Shown: positions 24,461 to 34,491, numbered from the stretch's first letter. The stretch: DNA of 64,000 nucleotides from Companilactobacillus kedongensis (GCF_003946625.1 NZ_RHOR01000005.1:1-64000); one strand, 5' to 3'. Made by a program: numbers and translations. The notes: generated by a model not told the origin, from the sequence alone.

Positions 24461-25852
24461 TTAGCCTAGATCACTAGCAAATACCCATTCGTTTGTTGAA
24501 ACGCGATAAGCATCTTTGCCGTCAATTCTTGTTGTCTTATCTGTTCTCCAGAATGTGTTAGGTGCTAACGCACGATTACTTACCATTTCACCTTTACTAT
24601 TATAAAGATGCTTTGATACGCCATTTGAAGTTTTGATAATTGTATTTACTGTTTGGTATTCAAAAATGTCACTAGCCTTAACGAATTCGTTTGTTGAAAC
24701 ACCGTAATATGTTTCGCCGTTAAGAACCATTTTTTTGTCTGCCATCCAGTCACTGTTTTTACCAAGACCTCTGTTAGCAACTTGCTTACCGTCCTTTGAG
24801 TAAAGTACAGCTGGATTCTTAGTTGAGATCAAACCTTTGAAAGCAGTAATTTGAGCTTTAGCTGATTTAACAACCTTAACTTCTACAGTTTTCTTGTTCT
24901 TATCGACAGTTAGTTGCTTAGAAACACCTTTAGCTAATTCATAGCCTTCTGGAACAGTTAAAGTAACTTTTTGTCCATGTTTTCCAGATACACTGGCTGT
25001 GTTAACTTTCTTCTTTGTTGCTTGATCAATAAAGTTAACTGTTGTTTTGTATGTTGTTTTATCGGTTGATGGCTTTGGTGTTGGTTTTACTGTTGAACCT
25101 GGATTAGGAGTAACGTCCTTTACTAAAATAATCTTGATTGACTTTTTACTGTTATCAGTCGTAATATCGTATTTATTTTCAGAAGAAATTGTATATTTTG
25201 ATAGGCTATTTTTAACTAGTACTTCTTGAATGCTTTCTTTGGTTATTTTGTTGTTATCGACCTTGAATTTTTCTGTAACATTTTTAATTTCTTTATTAGT
25301 CTTTTTATCAATAAAACTTACTGATACAGATTCTTTTTTCGTAAGTTTAACTGTAACTACATTGCTGTCATCCATTGTATAAACTGCATTCTCTTCAGCT
25401 AAAGTATAATCTGCCAAATCTCCAGTAGCATACTTTGATAAAAATTCAGTAACATCCTTCTTATTGACAATATTAATTTTATTATCAGTACCCTTTGATA
25501 GAGTTACTGAAACTTTTTCTTTAAGAGACTCTAAATCAGATATTTTCTTATTATCCTTATCTACAAAGTTAAATGAAATATCCTTTTTTGTTTCTGGTGT
25601 TGAACCTGGTGTTGAACCTGGTGTTGAACCTGGTGTTGAACCTGGTGTTGAACCTGGTGTTGAACCTGGTGTTGAACCTGGTGTTGAACCTGGTGTTGAA
25701 CCTGGTGTTGAACCTGGTGTTGAACCTGGTGCTTCTGTTGACACAGTCGCACCATCAGCAGCTTGGACAACCAAGCCTTGAATGGTACTTGGATTTAAGG
25801 CCATGGCACTAAATAATAAACTCGTTATAACAAGGGACTCTGTTTTCTTCAT
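24461..25852 (-). CDS. Secreted SLAP-domain surface protein with (GSTP)11 repeat
   Basis: This is a 463-residue protein: signal peptide at residues 1-32, then eleven Gly-Ser-Thr-Pro units at about 42-86, then three beta modules starting DISFNFVDKDNKKIS, VSVSFIDKKTNKEIK and TTVNFIDQATKKKVN (MucBP-like), and two SLAP repeats at the C terminus. The Pro-rich repeat probably acts as a stalk, while SLAP repeats attach the protein to the wall. The last module and SLAP repeats are close copies of those in the 23144 gene, showing a tandem duplication followed by N-terminal divergence. CTTAGGAGA precedes ATG 25852. Ligand unknown; a surface adhesin role is inferred. Confidence 0.87.
   Translation of the reverse strand: MKKTESLVITSLLFSAMALNPSTIQGLVVQAADGATVSTEAPGSTPGSTPGSTPGSTPGSTPGSTPGSTPGSTPGSTPGSTPGSTPETKKDISFNFVDKDNKKISDLESLKEKVSVTLSKGTDNKINIVNKKDVTEFLSKYATGDLADYTLAEENAVYTMDDSNVVTVKLTKKESVSVSFIDKKTNKEIKNVTEKFKVDNNKITKESIQEVLVKNSLSKYTISSENKYDITTDNSKKSIKIILVKDVTPNPGSTVKPTPKPSTDKTTYKTTVNFIDQATKKKVNTASVSGKHGQKVTLTVPEGYELAKGVSKQLTVDKNKKTVEVKVVKSAKAQITAFKGLISTKNPAVLYSKDGKQVANRGLGKNSDWMADKKMVLNGETYYGVSTNEFVKASDIFEYQTVNTIIKTSNGVSKHLYNSKGEMVSNRALAPNTFWRTDKTTRIDGKDAYRVSTNEWVFASDLG
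25596..25727. repeat. Eleven tandem copies of a 12-bp repeat inside the surface protein gene
   Basis: The unit GGTGTTGAACCT (plus strand) is repeated 11 times without change and encodes GSTP on the minus strand. Because the unit is a multiple of three, gain or loss of copies would change stalk length without a frameshift. Confidence 0.95.
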
Positions 25853-25986
25853 AAAATCTCTCCTAAGGGTTTAATAATTTGTTACGAGATAATCATAAGT
25901 GACAGTTGTATATTTAATGTAAATGGGATGTAATGTTAGAGTAAATTTTCAGAAAGTATTTGTAAAAACTTATAACTTACAAAAAA

Positions 25987-26020
25987 AGGATCGAGCAAAA
26001 GTTTAATTTTGCTTGATCCT
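25987..26020 (-). terminator. Terminator of the mntH-tetR operon
   Basis: AGGATCAAGCAAAA pairs with TTTTGCTCGATCCT (minus-strand reading) around a 6-nt loop, followed by TTTTTTT. It starts within the TetR stop codon. Confidence 0.85.
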
Positions 26021-26627
26021 ATTTTGTTAATAATTTTATCAACAGGCTTATTTCAGCTTCTGTTTTCTTCTTAATTTCATTACTTATCATTTCTTTGTTC
26101 TTCAAGATGAGTTCATCGTAAAGTGATTTTTGGAAAATCGCCACGATGGCTCCTGTCGCATTAACGAGATCGTCTTCATTGATTTTAAGAAGTGGTAACA
26201 AAGTATGAAACTTTTTACCTAACTTTATCTGGATATTATCCAATATCTTAATCAACCAATCGGACTGCGCATCACTAAGTAATGGACGCTCCCTAATGGT
26301 TATCATGAAGGAACGATAACCATCCTCATCTTCAAAGATCGAGCATATCTGCTCATATAAACCAATAATCTGAGCTTCTAATTCTTCGACGGTCTTAATA
26401 TCTGAAAACCAATCGTCTATTATTAAAGTTCGACTTTCAATTCCTCTTTGTACAATGGTATCAAGAATTTCTCGTTTACCATCTGGAAAATAATAATAAA
26501 GTGAGCCATCAGAAATATCAGCTTTTCGACTGATTTCCCGCGTTGTTGTAGCATCATAACCTTGTTCAGAAAACATGCTTTGAGCAACTTTGATTATCTT
26601 ATCTTTTTGAAGTTCACTTTTTTCCAT
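26019..26627 (-). CDS. TetR/AcrR family regulator in operon with mntH
   Basis: This is a 202-residue protein. Residues 8-55 form the TetR helix-turn-helix (KVAQSMFSEQGYDATTTREISRKADISDGSLYYYFPDGKREILDTI). The rest is a helical sensing domain. GTAGAGGCAAG precedes ATG 26627, which lies 10 bp after the mntH stop, so both genes are co-transcribed. Two copies of a TTGAGCG-CGCTCAA-type palindrome upstream of mntH are its probable operators. Control of an Mn transporter by a TetR protein is unusual, since MntR (DtxR family) is the usual regulator. The inducing signal is unknown. Confidence 0.85.
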   Translation of the reverse strand: MEKSELQKDKIIKVAQSMFSEQGYDATTTREISRKADISDGSLYYYFPDGKREILDTIVQRGIESRTLIIDDWFSDIKTVEELEAQIIGLYEQICSIFEDEDGYRSFMITIRERPLLSDAQSDWLIKILDNIQIKLGKKFHTLLPLLKINEDDLVNATGAIVAIFQKSLYDELILKNKEMISNEIKKKTEAEISLLIKLLTK

Positions 26628-26637
26628 AAGCTTGCCT

Positions 26638-28002
26638 CTACATTCCTGCTATTGTTTGAACAATCAGATAAACGTTTAAGATGATCAGAACAATCGTAGC
26701 AAACCAGGCACTGTACTTGACCCACTTCTTATTAATGAACTCGCCCATTAGCTTCTTATCACTAGTAAAAATAACTAATGGAATAATCGCAAATGGCAAG
26801 GCAACACTCAAGAATACTTGTGAGAATGTCAAAAGATTTTCGATTTTTGCTTCATTATCATGATAGTAGATAGCGAAGATCAAAACTGGTGTAACTGACA
26901 AAAGTCTTGTCAAAAGACGTTGTGCCCATAGTGGCATCTTTAATCTGATGAAACCTTCCATGATGATTTGTCCAGAAAGTGTACCAGTAATAGTTGAACT
27001 TTGTCCTGATGACAACAAGGCAACAGCGAATAACATACTTAGAATAGGACTGGCAATAGCACCAACGACTTGTTTGTTGCTTAAAGCATTGAACAAATCA
27101 ACGAAACGTCCCAAATCACTATTTGTTCCATAGAACAAAGCGGCACCTAAGATCAATAGTAAACTGTTAACGATGAAGGCAAGAAACAATTGAATATTTG
27201 AATCAATTGTTGAGAACTTGATTGCTTTCGCAATATCCTTCTTATTCTCACGATCAACTTTTCTAGTCTGTGAAATAGATGAACCTAAGTACAAATCATG
27301 CGGCATAACTGTTGCACCAACGATACCTAGTGAGAGGTAAAGCATCGATTTGTTAGTAATAATGCTGCTGGCTGGAACATATCCGCCAATAATACCTGAA
27401 ACACTTGGCTTTGCTAAAAATACTTCGTATAAGAACACTAATAAAATAACTGCAACTAAGGTAGCAACGATAGCTTCGATCTTACGAAATCCTAATTTCA
27501 TCAGTAACAATAGGATCAAAACATCGGCTGCTGTAATCAAAATACCAACGATCAACGGTATATTGAACAACAATTTAATAGCAATACCGGAACCAATAAT
27601 TTCAGCAATATCGGTAGCCATGATGGCAAGTTCGGCGATGATCCACAAAATGAATCCACCAACTTTGGAAGTTCTTTCTCTAGTTAATTGAGCAAGATCT
27701 TTTCCAGTTACGATACCTAATTTGGCAGACATTGACTGCAATAACATCGCAATCAAACTGGAAATAAGTACAACTGACAAGAGTGTGTACTTGAATTGTG
27801 CACCACCGGCGATAGATGTGATCCAGTTACCAGGATCCATGTAGCCAACAGCAATTAAGACACCTGGTCCAGTGAAAGTCATCAAAGTTCTCCAGAAACC
27901 AGCGCCTTCTGGAACTTCAATACTTCCATTGATTTCGTCCAAACTCTTATTATCAGCTGAGCTTGAGCTTACAAACTTCTTTGTTTCACCACTATTTTTC
28001 AT
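26638..28002 (-). CDS. mntH: NRAMP family manganese transporter MntH
   Basis: This 454-residue membrane protein has about 11 transmembrane segments. The NRAMP metal-site motif DPGNWITSI (family DPGN) lies near residue 57, and the second motif [10 protein letters not shown] (family MPH) near 235. It imports Mn2+ (and some Fe2+) with protons; lactic acid bacteria accumulate Mn as an antioxidant. AAAAGAGGTAC precedes ATG 28002. It is the first gene of a two-gene unit with TetR. Two palindromes lie 88 and 140 bp upstream. Confidence 0.93.
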   Translation of the reverse strand: MKNSGETKKFVSSSSADNKSLDEINGSIEVPEGAGFWRTLMTFTGPGVLIAVGYMDPGNWITSIAGGAQFKYTLLSVVLISSLIAMLLQSMSAKLGIVTGKDLAQLTRERTSKVGGFILWIIAELAIMATDIAEIIGSGIAIKLLFNIPLIVGILITAADVLILLLLMKLGFRKIEAIVATLVAVILLVFLYEVFLAKPSVSGIIGGYVPASSIITNKSMLYLSLGIVGATVMPHDLYLGSSISQTRKVDRENKKDIAKAIKFSTIDSNIQLFLAFIVNSLLLILGAALFYGTNSDLGRFVDLFNALSNKQVVGAIASPILSMLFAVALLSSGQSSTITGTLSGQIIMEGFIRLKMPLWAQRLLTRLLSVTPVLIFAIYYHDNEAKIENLLTFSQVFLSVALPFAIIPLVIFTSDKKLMGEFINKKWVKYSAWFATIVLIILNVYLIVQTIAGM

Positions 28003-28089
28003 AGTAGTACCTCTTTTCTATTGGTTTAGAAATTCGGCGATATATTATCATTTCAACTTATGACGTTATCTCCGTATTTTTCAGGGGAA

Positions 28090-28157
28090 TTGAGCACACG
28101 ATCAAGCTATGCAGTCTAAAAAGCTTTTAATATTGAATAATTTGAGCGTGCGCTCAA
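28090..28157. promoter_or_regulatory. Two TetR operator-like palindromes upstream of mntH
   Basis: TTGAGCACACGATCAA at 28090-28105 and the perfect palindrome TTGAGCGTGCGCTCAA at 28142-28157 share the arms TTGA-C / G-TCAA and are centred 52 bp apart. They resemble TetR operators and flank the likely mntH promoter. Another pair of complementary decamers (GTATTTTTCA and TGAAAAATAC) lies at 28072 and 28184. Confidence 0.6.
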
Positions 28158-28242
28158 TTGACCATTGATACTATATCACGATTTACTGAAAAATACAGTA
28201 TTTTTCTTTGTGAAACCTAAAAAAAATTTATGGAAAATAAAA

Positions 28243-28274
28243 AAAAGATGATAACCAATTGGCTATCATCTTTT
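28243..28274 (-). terminator. Terminator of pgi
   Basis: AAAAGATGATAGCC pairs with GGTTATCATCTTTT around AATT, followed by TTT on the minus strand, 30 bp after the pgi stop. Confidence 0.85.
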
Positions 28275-28307
28275 ATGAATTATTTTACTTTAAGCATTAA
28301 TTACAAA

Positions 28308-29648
28308 TTATAGACGTTCGTTTAATTCCTTGCCAAGTTCTTCAAATCCAGGTTTGCCAAGCAATGCAAACATGTTCTTCTTGTATGCTTCAACACCTGG
28401 TTGGTTGAATGGGTTGATACCATTCAAGTAACCAGAAATACCAACGGCAATTTCGAAGAAGTAGATCAAGTAACCTAATGTGTAAGCATTTTGTTCTGGA
28501 ATGTGAACACTCATTACAGGAACACCACCATCTGTATGGGCAAGAACAACACCTTCGTAAGCACGCTTGTTTACGTAGTCCATTGTCTTTCCTTCAAGAT
28601 AGCCAAGACCATCAAGATCTTTGTCTTCCTTAGGAATTTCAAGTTCAAAACGAGGTTTGTCAATCATAACAACTGTTTCCATCAAGTTACGACGACCCTC
28701 TTGGATATATTGACCTAATGAGTGAAGATCAGTTGAAAAGTTAGCTGATGATGGGTAGATACCTTTTTGGTCTTTACCTTCTGATTCACCCATCAATTGC
28801 TTCCACCATTCACCGAAGTATTGTAGGTTTGGTTCGTAGTTCTCAAGAAGTTCTGTTGTATAACCTTTACGATACAAGATATTTCTCAAAGCAGCATACT
28901 TGTAAGCTTCGTTCTTTGTAAGATCAGCTGATGAATAATCAGTACGTGCAGCAGCAGCACCTTCCATCAACTTATCAATGTCGACACCAGCAACGGCGAT
29001 TGGCAATAGACCAACAGCTGTAAGAACTGAGAAACGACCACCGATATCATCAGGAACAACGAATTCTTCGTAGCCTTCTGCATCAGATTCACTCTTAAGA
29101 GCACCTTTAGCACGGTCAGTTGTAGCAAAGATACGTTCCTTTGCTCCTTCCTTACCATACTTTTCAACTAATTTAGCTTTCAAAATTCTGAATGCAATTG
29201 AAGGTTCTGTAGTTGTACCAGATTTTGAAATAACGTTAATACTGAAATCACGATCACCGATAACATCGATCAAGTCAGAAAGATAGTTAGGAGAAATTGA
29301 GTTACCTGCAAAGTAAACTTCTGGAACATCTTTACTGTTTTTAATGTTATAGAATGATGAGTTTAAGAAATCGACAGCAGCACGAGCACCTAAGTATGAG
29401 CCACCGATACCAATTCCAACAAATACTTCTGAGTTAGATTGGATCTTTTTAGCAGCTTTCTTGATACGTGAGAATTCATCCTTGTCATAATCAACGGGTA
29501 AGTCGATAAAACCACGGAAGTCATTACCAGCACCAGTACCCTTACGTAATTCTTCGTCAGCGGCGTTTACAAGTGCTTGCATTTCGCCAAGTTCATTTTC
29601 ATGAACAAATTTGCCCAACTTAGAATCGTCAAATTTAATGTGTGTCAT
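28308..29648 (-). CDS. pgi: Glucose-6-phosphate isomerase
   Basis: This 446-residue protein is a full-length bacterial phosphoglucose isomerase. It shows [15 protein letters not shown] (sugar phosphate loop), [17 protein letters not shown] (signature 1), [16 protein letters not shown], and the C-terminal [18 protein letters not shown] with the catalytic lysine. It interconverts glucose 6-phosphate and fructose 6-phosphate in glycolysis. ATG 29648 has GGAGGAGATAAT upstream; the open frame continues to 29735 without a ribosome site and is not used. The gene is monocistronic, with a terminator at 28243. Confidence 0.95.
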   Translation of the reverse strand: MTHIKFDDSKLGKFVHENELGEMQALVNAADEELRKGTGAGNDFRGFIDLPVDYDKDEFSRIKKAAKKIQSNSEVFVGIGIGGSYLGARAAVDFLNSSFYNIKNSKDVPEVYFAGNSISPNYLSDLIDVIGDRDFSINVISKSGTTTEPSIAFRILKAKLVEKYGKEGAKERIFATTDRAKGALKSESDAEGYEEFVVPDDIGGRFSVLTAVGLLPIAVAGVDIDKLMEGAAAARTDYSSADLTKNEAYKYAALRNILYRKGYTTELLENYEPNLQYFGEWWKQLMGESEGKDQKGIYPSSANFSTDLHSLGQYIQEGRRNLMETVVMIDKPRFELEIPKEDKDLDGLGYLEGKTMDYVNKRAYEGVVLAHTDGGVPVMSVHIPEQNAYTLGYLIYFFEIAVGISGYLNGINPFNQPGVEAYKKNMFALLGKPGFEELGKELNERL

Positions 29649-29701
29649 ATTATCTCCTCCATATTCTTCAAAAACTAGATTAATCATTTTCGATGAAAAT
29701 T

Positions 29702-30319
29702 TCAAATATTTATTCGTCTTTTTACTATGGAACATATCAAATATAACAAATATCCGACAACGGTTCCAATCGTATTAAAGATAACATCATCGATATCTGT
29801 TACACCTGTATTGAGCACAAACTGCATAGCCTCAATTGATACAGAGATCAGCGCCCCTGTTAATATAACTCTAAAGAAACCTTTTTTAATATTCAACGCC
29901 GGTATGAAAAATCCCATTGGAATAAACCAAAAAATATTTCCATAAAGATTATAAATAAAATCAACTAATGACTTTCCACTCGCCAGTTTCAAAGTTTCCA
30001 CCATTGGTTTAAGATTTATTTGCCACAGTGGTCGATGCCAGTAGAATTTAAATTGCCAAATAAAATAACCATCCCTAAAGACGGTCAAGGCAAATAAGAG
30101 TAAAACATAGAAGGCAAAGACAACGATCCAGAATTCTCTGACTGGTTTTACCTTGCGGTGTTTAACCTTGAGCCAAATAAATCTTAATATAATAAAAAAT
30201 ATCGTATATAATATGGCTTTGTCTATTGCATAGAAAGAAAGACGAATCAAAGGAAAATGATTGATTCGCGTTGCATAAGTGTTCGCGATATAGTTATATA
30301 ACGGTCCTAAAAAAATCAT
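29702..30319 (-). CDS. VanZ-like membrane protein
   Basis: This is a 205-residue protein with about five hydrophobic segments. The VanZ-family region runs from about residue 75 to the end: [18 protein letters not shown], then [36 protein letters not shown]. The E-x-x-Q-(F)-x4-G-x-x-D-x-DD-x-x-x-N pattern is the family core. Founding member VanZ affects teicoplanin resistance; most homologues have unknown roles. I chose ATG 30319, with GGGAGG 11 bases upstream, over the TTG at 30349. The gap to pgi is about 50 bp, so the two may share transcripts. Confidence 0.85.
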   Translation of the reverse strand: MIFLGPLYNYIANTYATRINHFPLIRLSFYAIDKAILYTIFFIILRFIWLKVKHRKVKPVREFWIVVFAFYVLLLFALTVFRDGYFIWQFKFYWHRPLWQINLKPMVETLKLASGKSLVDFIYNLYGNIFWFIPMGFFIPALNIKKGFFRVILTGALISVSIEAMQFVLNTGVTDIDDVIFNTIGTVVGYLLYLICSIVKRRINI

Positions 30320-30424
30320 TTTCCCATTCTCCTCCCATTTTTTACTCAATACGTATTATACTAGCAATTAAGCAATTTATTTAGAAGTAATTATAAGGAA
30401 TTTTAATAAATAAGGGTTTTTTAA

Positions 30425-32569
30425 ATGAATAAAATCAAAAAATTTTTAAATAAGCGATTAGGGTTCATGACTCTCTTGATTATTTTTCTCTGGATCAAGT
30501 CTGTTATTGCCTATTACATCGACTTTTCTCTAGGTGCAACTGATCCACTTCAACATCTAATTATGATCATTAATCCCATCGCTACAGCGGTGATTTTGTT
30601 AAGTCTAGCGTTATACATTAATAAAACGCTGATATCTTACATCGTTATGGGAATAGTCTATATTTTGGAAACAATCTTACTCTATGCAAATATCCTCTAC
30701 TATCGAGAGTTCAGTGATTTTATTTCCTTTAATACAATCATGGGAGTTTCTAAGGTTTCTAAGGGTCTTGGTAACAGTGCCATGAATTCAGCCGCTCCTC
30801 ATGATTTTATCTACTGGATAGACTTTATCGTTATAGCATTACTATTTATCTCTCATTTTATTAAGTTAGATAAACGTCCGATAAGAAAGTTAACGGCCGC
30901 CGCAACTACTATTTTGGGAGTTATGCTATTCTCATTTAACTTGATGTTAGCTGAAAGTAACCGTCCACAATTATTAGGTCGTACTTTTGACCGTGCTTAC
31001 ATTGTTAAATATCTAGGATTCAATTCATTTTTGGCTTATGATTCGATCAAGACGGCTCAGAACAATCAAGTCAGATCATCTGCCGTTGGTACTGATATGG
31101 ATACCGTTTTGCAGTATACTAACAACAATTATGCGGCACCTAATCCTGTCTATTTCGGTAAAGCTAAGGGTAAAAATATTATCATTATCCATCTGGAGAG
31201 TTTCCAACAGTTCTTGATCAATATGAAGGTCAATGGTCAAGAGGTCACTCCGTTTTTGAATAGCATCTATTCTGACAAAAGCACCATGTCATTTGATAAT
31301 TTCTACCATGAAGTTGGACAAGGTAAGACCAGTGATGCCGAAACTATGCTAGAAACTGGGCTCTTTGGTACTTCTGAAGGATCATTCTTCCAATCACTCG
31401 GTGGTGACAACACCTTACAGTCAGCTCCCGCAATCCTTAGCCAAAAGGAAGGCTATACTAGTGCTGTCTTCCATGGTAATGTGGGTAGCTTCTGGAACCG
31501 TGACAACGTATACAAGAATATGGGATATAACTATTTCTTTGACGAATCCTATTACAATCAAACCGACAATTCCAATACGGGTTATGGTATGAAGGACAAG
31601 TTAATGCTGTCCGAAAGTGTTAAATATTTGGAACAATTACAACAGCCTTTCTACGCTAAATACATCACTGTAACTAATCATTATCCATTTGAATTATCCG
31701 ATGAAGATAATGATGGCTTTGTTAAACCAGACACTAACGCGGACACAGTTAATAATTACTTCTTAACTGCACATTATTTGGACAATTCCTTAAAAGAATT
31801 CTTCAACTATCTAAAAGACAGTGGGCTATATGACAACTCAATGATTGTCTTATATGGTGATCACTATGGTATCTCTGACGATAAGAATCCTGATTTGGCT
31901 CCACTATTAGGTTATGACGCTGATAGCTGGAATGACTTCAATAATTCTCAACTGCAACGTGTTCCATTCATGATCCACATGAAAGGACTTAAGGGTGGCA
32001 TCAATCACACTTATGGTGGTGAAATTGACGTCTTGCCTACAATCATGCACCTGGCTGGTATTAATACTCAAAACTACGTTCAAGTTGGATCTGATCTATT
32101 ATCTAAGCAGCACAAATCTCTCGTTGCCTTTAGAAATAAGACTTTCGTTACAGCTAAATATACAGTTTTAAAGGGGAACAATGGTAAACCTGAAGTTTAC
32201 AACAATAAGACTGGCGAACTGATCGACTTGGAAAATGATCCTAAATTAAAAGGACAAGTTAAAAAGTGGCAACAAGAAGTTAACCAAAAGCTCAAAATAT
32301 CTGATGTCACAAATAACAAAAACTTACTGAGGTTCTATACTCCAACGGGCTTTACACCAGTTGATCCTAAGAATTACAGTTACCAAGACGAGATTCAGCA
32401 ATTGATCAAAACTAGAAATAAGTTAGGTCTGAAATCAACTAGTGTCTATTCTAAGAATGGTAATCAATCAACTACCCCTCTTTATAATACCGATGCACCA
32501 GAAATTGGTGACGATCGAACTAATATTGACAGCTGGGAAAATGTTTTAAAAGACGATGCTAAAAATTAA
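30425..32569 (+). CDS. LTA synthase family protein (LtaS-like phosphoglycerol transferase)
   Basis: This 714-residue protein has five N-terminal membrane segments (residues 15-175) and an extracellular sulfatase-fold domain (about 245-600). Key residues match LtaS: metal-binding Glu258 in IIHLESFQ, the catalytic threonine Thr302 in GQGKTSDAE, NRDNVYKNMGY, VTNHYPFEL and the metal site LYGDHYG. LtaS polymerises glycerol phosphate from phosphatidylglycerol onto the lipoteichoic acid anchor. The extended C-terminal tail (about 610-714) is longer than in minimal LtaS. Several LtaS-like paralogues usually coexist in this group, so whether this is the main polymerase is open. The ribosome site is weak (AAGGG, eight bases away). 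Confidence 0.9.
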   Translation: MNKIKKFLNKRLGFMTLLIIFLWIKSVIAYYIDFSLGATDPLQHLIMIINPIATAVILLSLALYINKTLISYIVMGIVYILETILLYANILYYREFSDFISFNTIMGVSKVSKGLGNSAMNSAAPHDFIYWIDFIVIALLFISHFIKLDKRPIRKLTAAATTILGVMLFSFNLMLAESNRPQLLGRTFDRAYIVKYLGFNSFLAYDSIKTAQNNQVRSSAVGTDMDTVLQYTNNNYAAPNPVYFGKAKGKNIIIIHLESFQQFLINMKVNGQEVTPFLNSIYSDKSTMSFDNFYHEVGQGKTSDAETMLETGLFGTSEGSFFQSLGGDNTLQSAPAILSQKEGYTSAVFHGNVGSFWNRDNVYKNMGYNYFFDESYYNQTDNSNTGYGMKDKLMLSESVKYLEQLQQPFYAKYITVTNHYPFELSDEDNDGFVKPDTNADTVNNYFLTAHYLDNSLKEFFNYLKDSGLYDNSMIVLYGDHYGISDDKNPDLAPLLGYDADSWNDFNNSQLQRVPFMIHMKGLKGGINHTYGGEIDVLPTIMHLAGINTQNYVQVGSDLLSKQHKSLVAFRNKTFVTAKYTVLKGNNGKPEVYNNKTGELIDLENDPKLKGQVKKWQQEVNQKLKISDVTNNKNLLRFYTPTGFTPVDPKNYSYQDEIQQLIKTRNKLGLKSTSVYSKNGNQSTTPLYNTDAPEIGDDRTNIDSWENVLKDDAKN

Positions 32570-32574
32570 TAATC

Positions 32575-32607
32575 AATCCTTTAGGTCTAAAAGCCTAAGG
32601 GATTTTT
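32575..32607 (+). terminator. Terminator of the ltaS-like gene
   Basis: AATCCTTTAGGT pairs with GCCTAAGGGATT around a short loop and is followed by TTTTTAT, directly after the stop codon. Confidence 0.75.
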
Positions 32608-32704
32608 TATTAGATAAAATTAGTTATATTATCACAATTGTACATTATAAGAGCATTATACGGTGTATTATCAGTATCCCATAATTAAAATATTCTAATT
32701 TAAC

Positions 32705-32733
32705 TTGACATCTTTTTTAATAATGACTATATT
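32705..32733 (+). promoter_or_regulatory. Sigma-A promoter of the T-box-controlled permease
   Basis: TTGACA (32705-32710) and TATATT (32728-32733) are separated by exactly 17 bp, just upstream of the T-box leader. Confidence 0.8.
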
Positions 32734-32744
32734 GAATAGCAACA

Positions 32745-33020
32745 AGAAAAGTTCAAACAATAAGATTCGGAAAGTAATTTCGATTAAGTGAGAAAGAGAG
32801 TTGCCGTTTGGTGTGAGGCAATCACTTATGAAAGACGAAAATGGCCGATGATTGGTTAGTATGATCGTCATGAGAATGCTAAACGGTTTGGTCCACGTTA
32901 CTCGGACACGCCTTTATTTTATATGAAGGTTGTTAAGGCTTATTTGGGCAACCAAATAAACAAACCAGAATGGTAACGTGCTAGAGCACTTCTGTATATG
33001 CAGGAGTGCTCTTTTTTTAT
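32745..33020 (+). ncRNA. T-box riboswitch, specifier read as ATG (methionine)
   Basis: The leader has the T-box order: a stem I start with AAAGTAA, AGTGAGAAAGAGAG followed by a hairpin TTGCC...GGCAA with loop GTTTGGTGTGA, a specifier loop where the lower stem TCGG/CCGA encloses AAAATGG, then the T-box-like AACCAGAATGGTAACGTG (about 32961-32980). A terminator AGAGCACT...AGTGCTCT at 32983-33012 with a T run follows. The specifier candidate ATG at 32841-32843 is in the same context as the ATG of the met operon leader (62765-62767). Uncharged tRNA-Met would stabilise the antiterminator and turn on the permease. Confidence 0.85.
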
Positions 33021-33052
33021 TGTTTGGCTTTGGAAAAAGAGGCTTGATAATA

Positions 33053-34447
33053 TTGTTAAGTAAAACTAGTGAAATTGGAATAAACGCAGATGGCACAAGA
33101 CGTGGTCTATCTAATTTAGCTGTACAAATGATTGCTTTCGGGGGATCTATCGGAACTGGATTGTTCCTTGGTGCTGGTAGTACTATTCACAAAACTGGTC
33201 CTTCGATTATGCTGATATATCTTGTGATCGGTGTCTTCTTTTTCTTCATGATGAGAGCCATCGGTGAAATGATGTATTCGGATCCAGAGCAACATACCTT
33301 CGTATCATTTATTGGAAAATATATTAGTCCTCGTTTTGGATATTTTGCAGCCTGGAGTTATTGGGCTGAGTTGATCCTCGCTGGAATGGCTGAACTTACT
33401 GCCATCTCAACTTACATCAAATATTGGCTCCCCGGTACACCTGCTTGGCTAGTTCAACTTGTTTTCTTAGCTGTATTAACAGTCGTTAATCTTTCAATGG
33501 TTCGTTCATTTGGTAGATCTGAAACTTTCTTATCTGGTATCAAAATTGTTGCCATTCTAGTTTTAATTATTGTTGGTATCTACATGATCGCTACTCATCA
33601 CGAAAATCCTGCTGGAACACACGCATCCCTAACTAACTTAACTGATGGATTTACAATGTTTCCTAATGGTTTCCATTCATTCATAAATGCCTTTCCAATG
33701 GTTTTCTTCGCCTTTCAAGGAATGGAATTTGTTGGTATTACAACTGCTGAAACTAAACAACCTCTAAAGGTTTTACCACACGCCGTAAATCAAATTATCG
33801 GCAGAATTCTTCTATTTTATATTGGCGCCCTATTTATTATCATGACTATCACGCCTTGGAGATCCCTTAGTCAATCACAAAGTCCTTTCGTTCAAATCTT
33901 TGAACTAGCTGGTTTACCTGCAGCTTCACAAATCATCAATTTAGTTGTTATTGCCGCTGCTTGTTCCACTTTAAATAGTGCTATTTTTTCAACTGGACGT
34001 CACTTATATCAATTGGCTCAAGAATCAACTGGTAAATCTCTCAAACCATTTGAAAAAGTTTCAAAGAGTGGTATTCCATACGGAAGTGTCCTCTTCTCAG
34101 CCGGTATGATGATCCTTGCTCCAATCATCAGTTCATTCAATGGTCTTGGTGCCGCCTTTACTTTTATTGCATCTATTTCCAGTGATATTTATATCTTAGT
34201 TTGTATCTTAACCATGGTGGCACATTGGAAGTATCGTCATTCAGAAGACTTCCTCGAAAAAGGATTCAAGATGCCTCATTATCAATGGACTAATCCACTG
34301 ACAATTGCTTTATTCGTCGGTATCTTCGTTACACTATTCTTCAATAAGGAAACCTTACTACCAGCCGTTGGTGCTTTAGTTTGGTTAGTTGGCTTCAATA
34401 TCATCCTATCTATATCTAATAGAAATAAAGTAGTCTTAGATGAATAA
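33053..34447 (+). CDS. APC family amino acid permease (T-box controlled; probably methionine)
   Basis: This is a 464-residue AAT-type amino acid permease with 12 membrane segments. It shows GLSNLAVQMIAFGGSIGTGLFLGAGS at segment 1, MMRAIGEMMYSDPEQHTF, FFAFQGMEFVGITTAETKQP and AACSTLNSAIFSTGRHLYQLA. The family takes up amino acids with protons. The leader is a T-box whose specifier reads ATG, so methionine is the best substrate guess. The start appears to be TTG 33053 (LLSKTSEIGINADG), behind AAGAGG; the frame upstream overlaps the leader terminator. It is monocistronic with a bidirectional terminator at 34446. Confidence 0.88.
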   Translation: MLSKTSEIGINADGTRRGLSNLAVQMIAFGGSIGTGLFLGAGSTIHKTGPSIMLIYLVIGVFFFFMMRAIGEMMYSDPEQHTFVSFIGKYISPRFGYFAAWSYWAELILAGMAELTAISTYIKYWLPGTPAWLVQLVFLAVLTVVNLSMVRSFGRSETFLSGIKIVAILVLIIVGIYMIATHHENPAGTHASLTNLTDGFTMFPNGFHSFINAFPMVFFAFQGMEFVGITTAETKQPLKVLPHAVNQIIGRILLFYIGALFIIMTITPWRSLSQSQSPFVQIFELAGLPAASQIINLVVIAAACSTLNSAIFSTGRHLYQLAQESTGKSLKPFEKVSKSGIPYGSVLFSAGMMILAPIISSFNGLGAAFTFIASISSDIYILVCILTMVAHWKYRHSEDFLEKGFKMPHYQWTNPLTIALFVGIFVTLFFNKETLLPAVGALVWLVGFNIILSISNRNKVVLDE

Positions 34448-34483
34448 AAAAAGCCTGATTCAAAAATCTGAATCAGGCTTTTA
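34446..34483. terminator. Bidirectional terminator
   Basis: AAAAAAGCCTGATTCA pairs with TGAATCAGGCTTTT around a 6-nt loop, between the convergent permease and KDGP aldolase genes. Confidence 0.9.
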
Positions 34484-34491
34484 ATGTGAAA

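Noticed and set aside
25561-25812. Several repeat-rich open frames on both strands, and a possible CRISPR-like array
   Set aside because: They are other frames of the 12-bp tandem repeat that encodes GSTP; there are no spacers, so it is not CRISPR.
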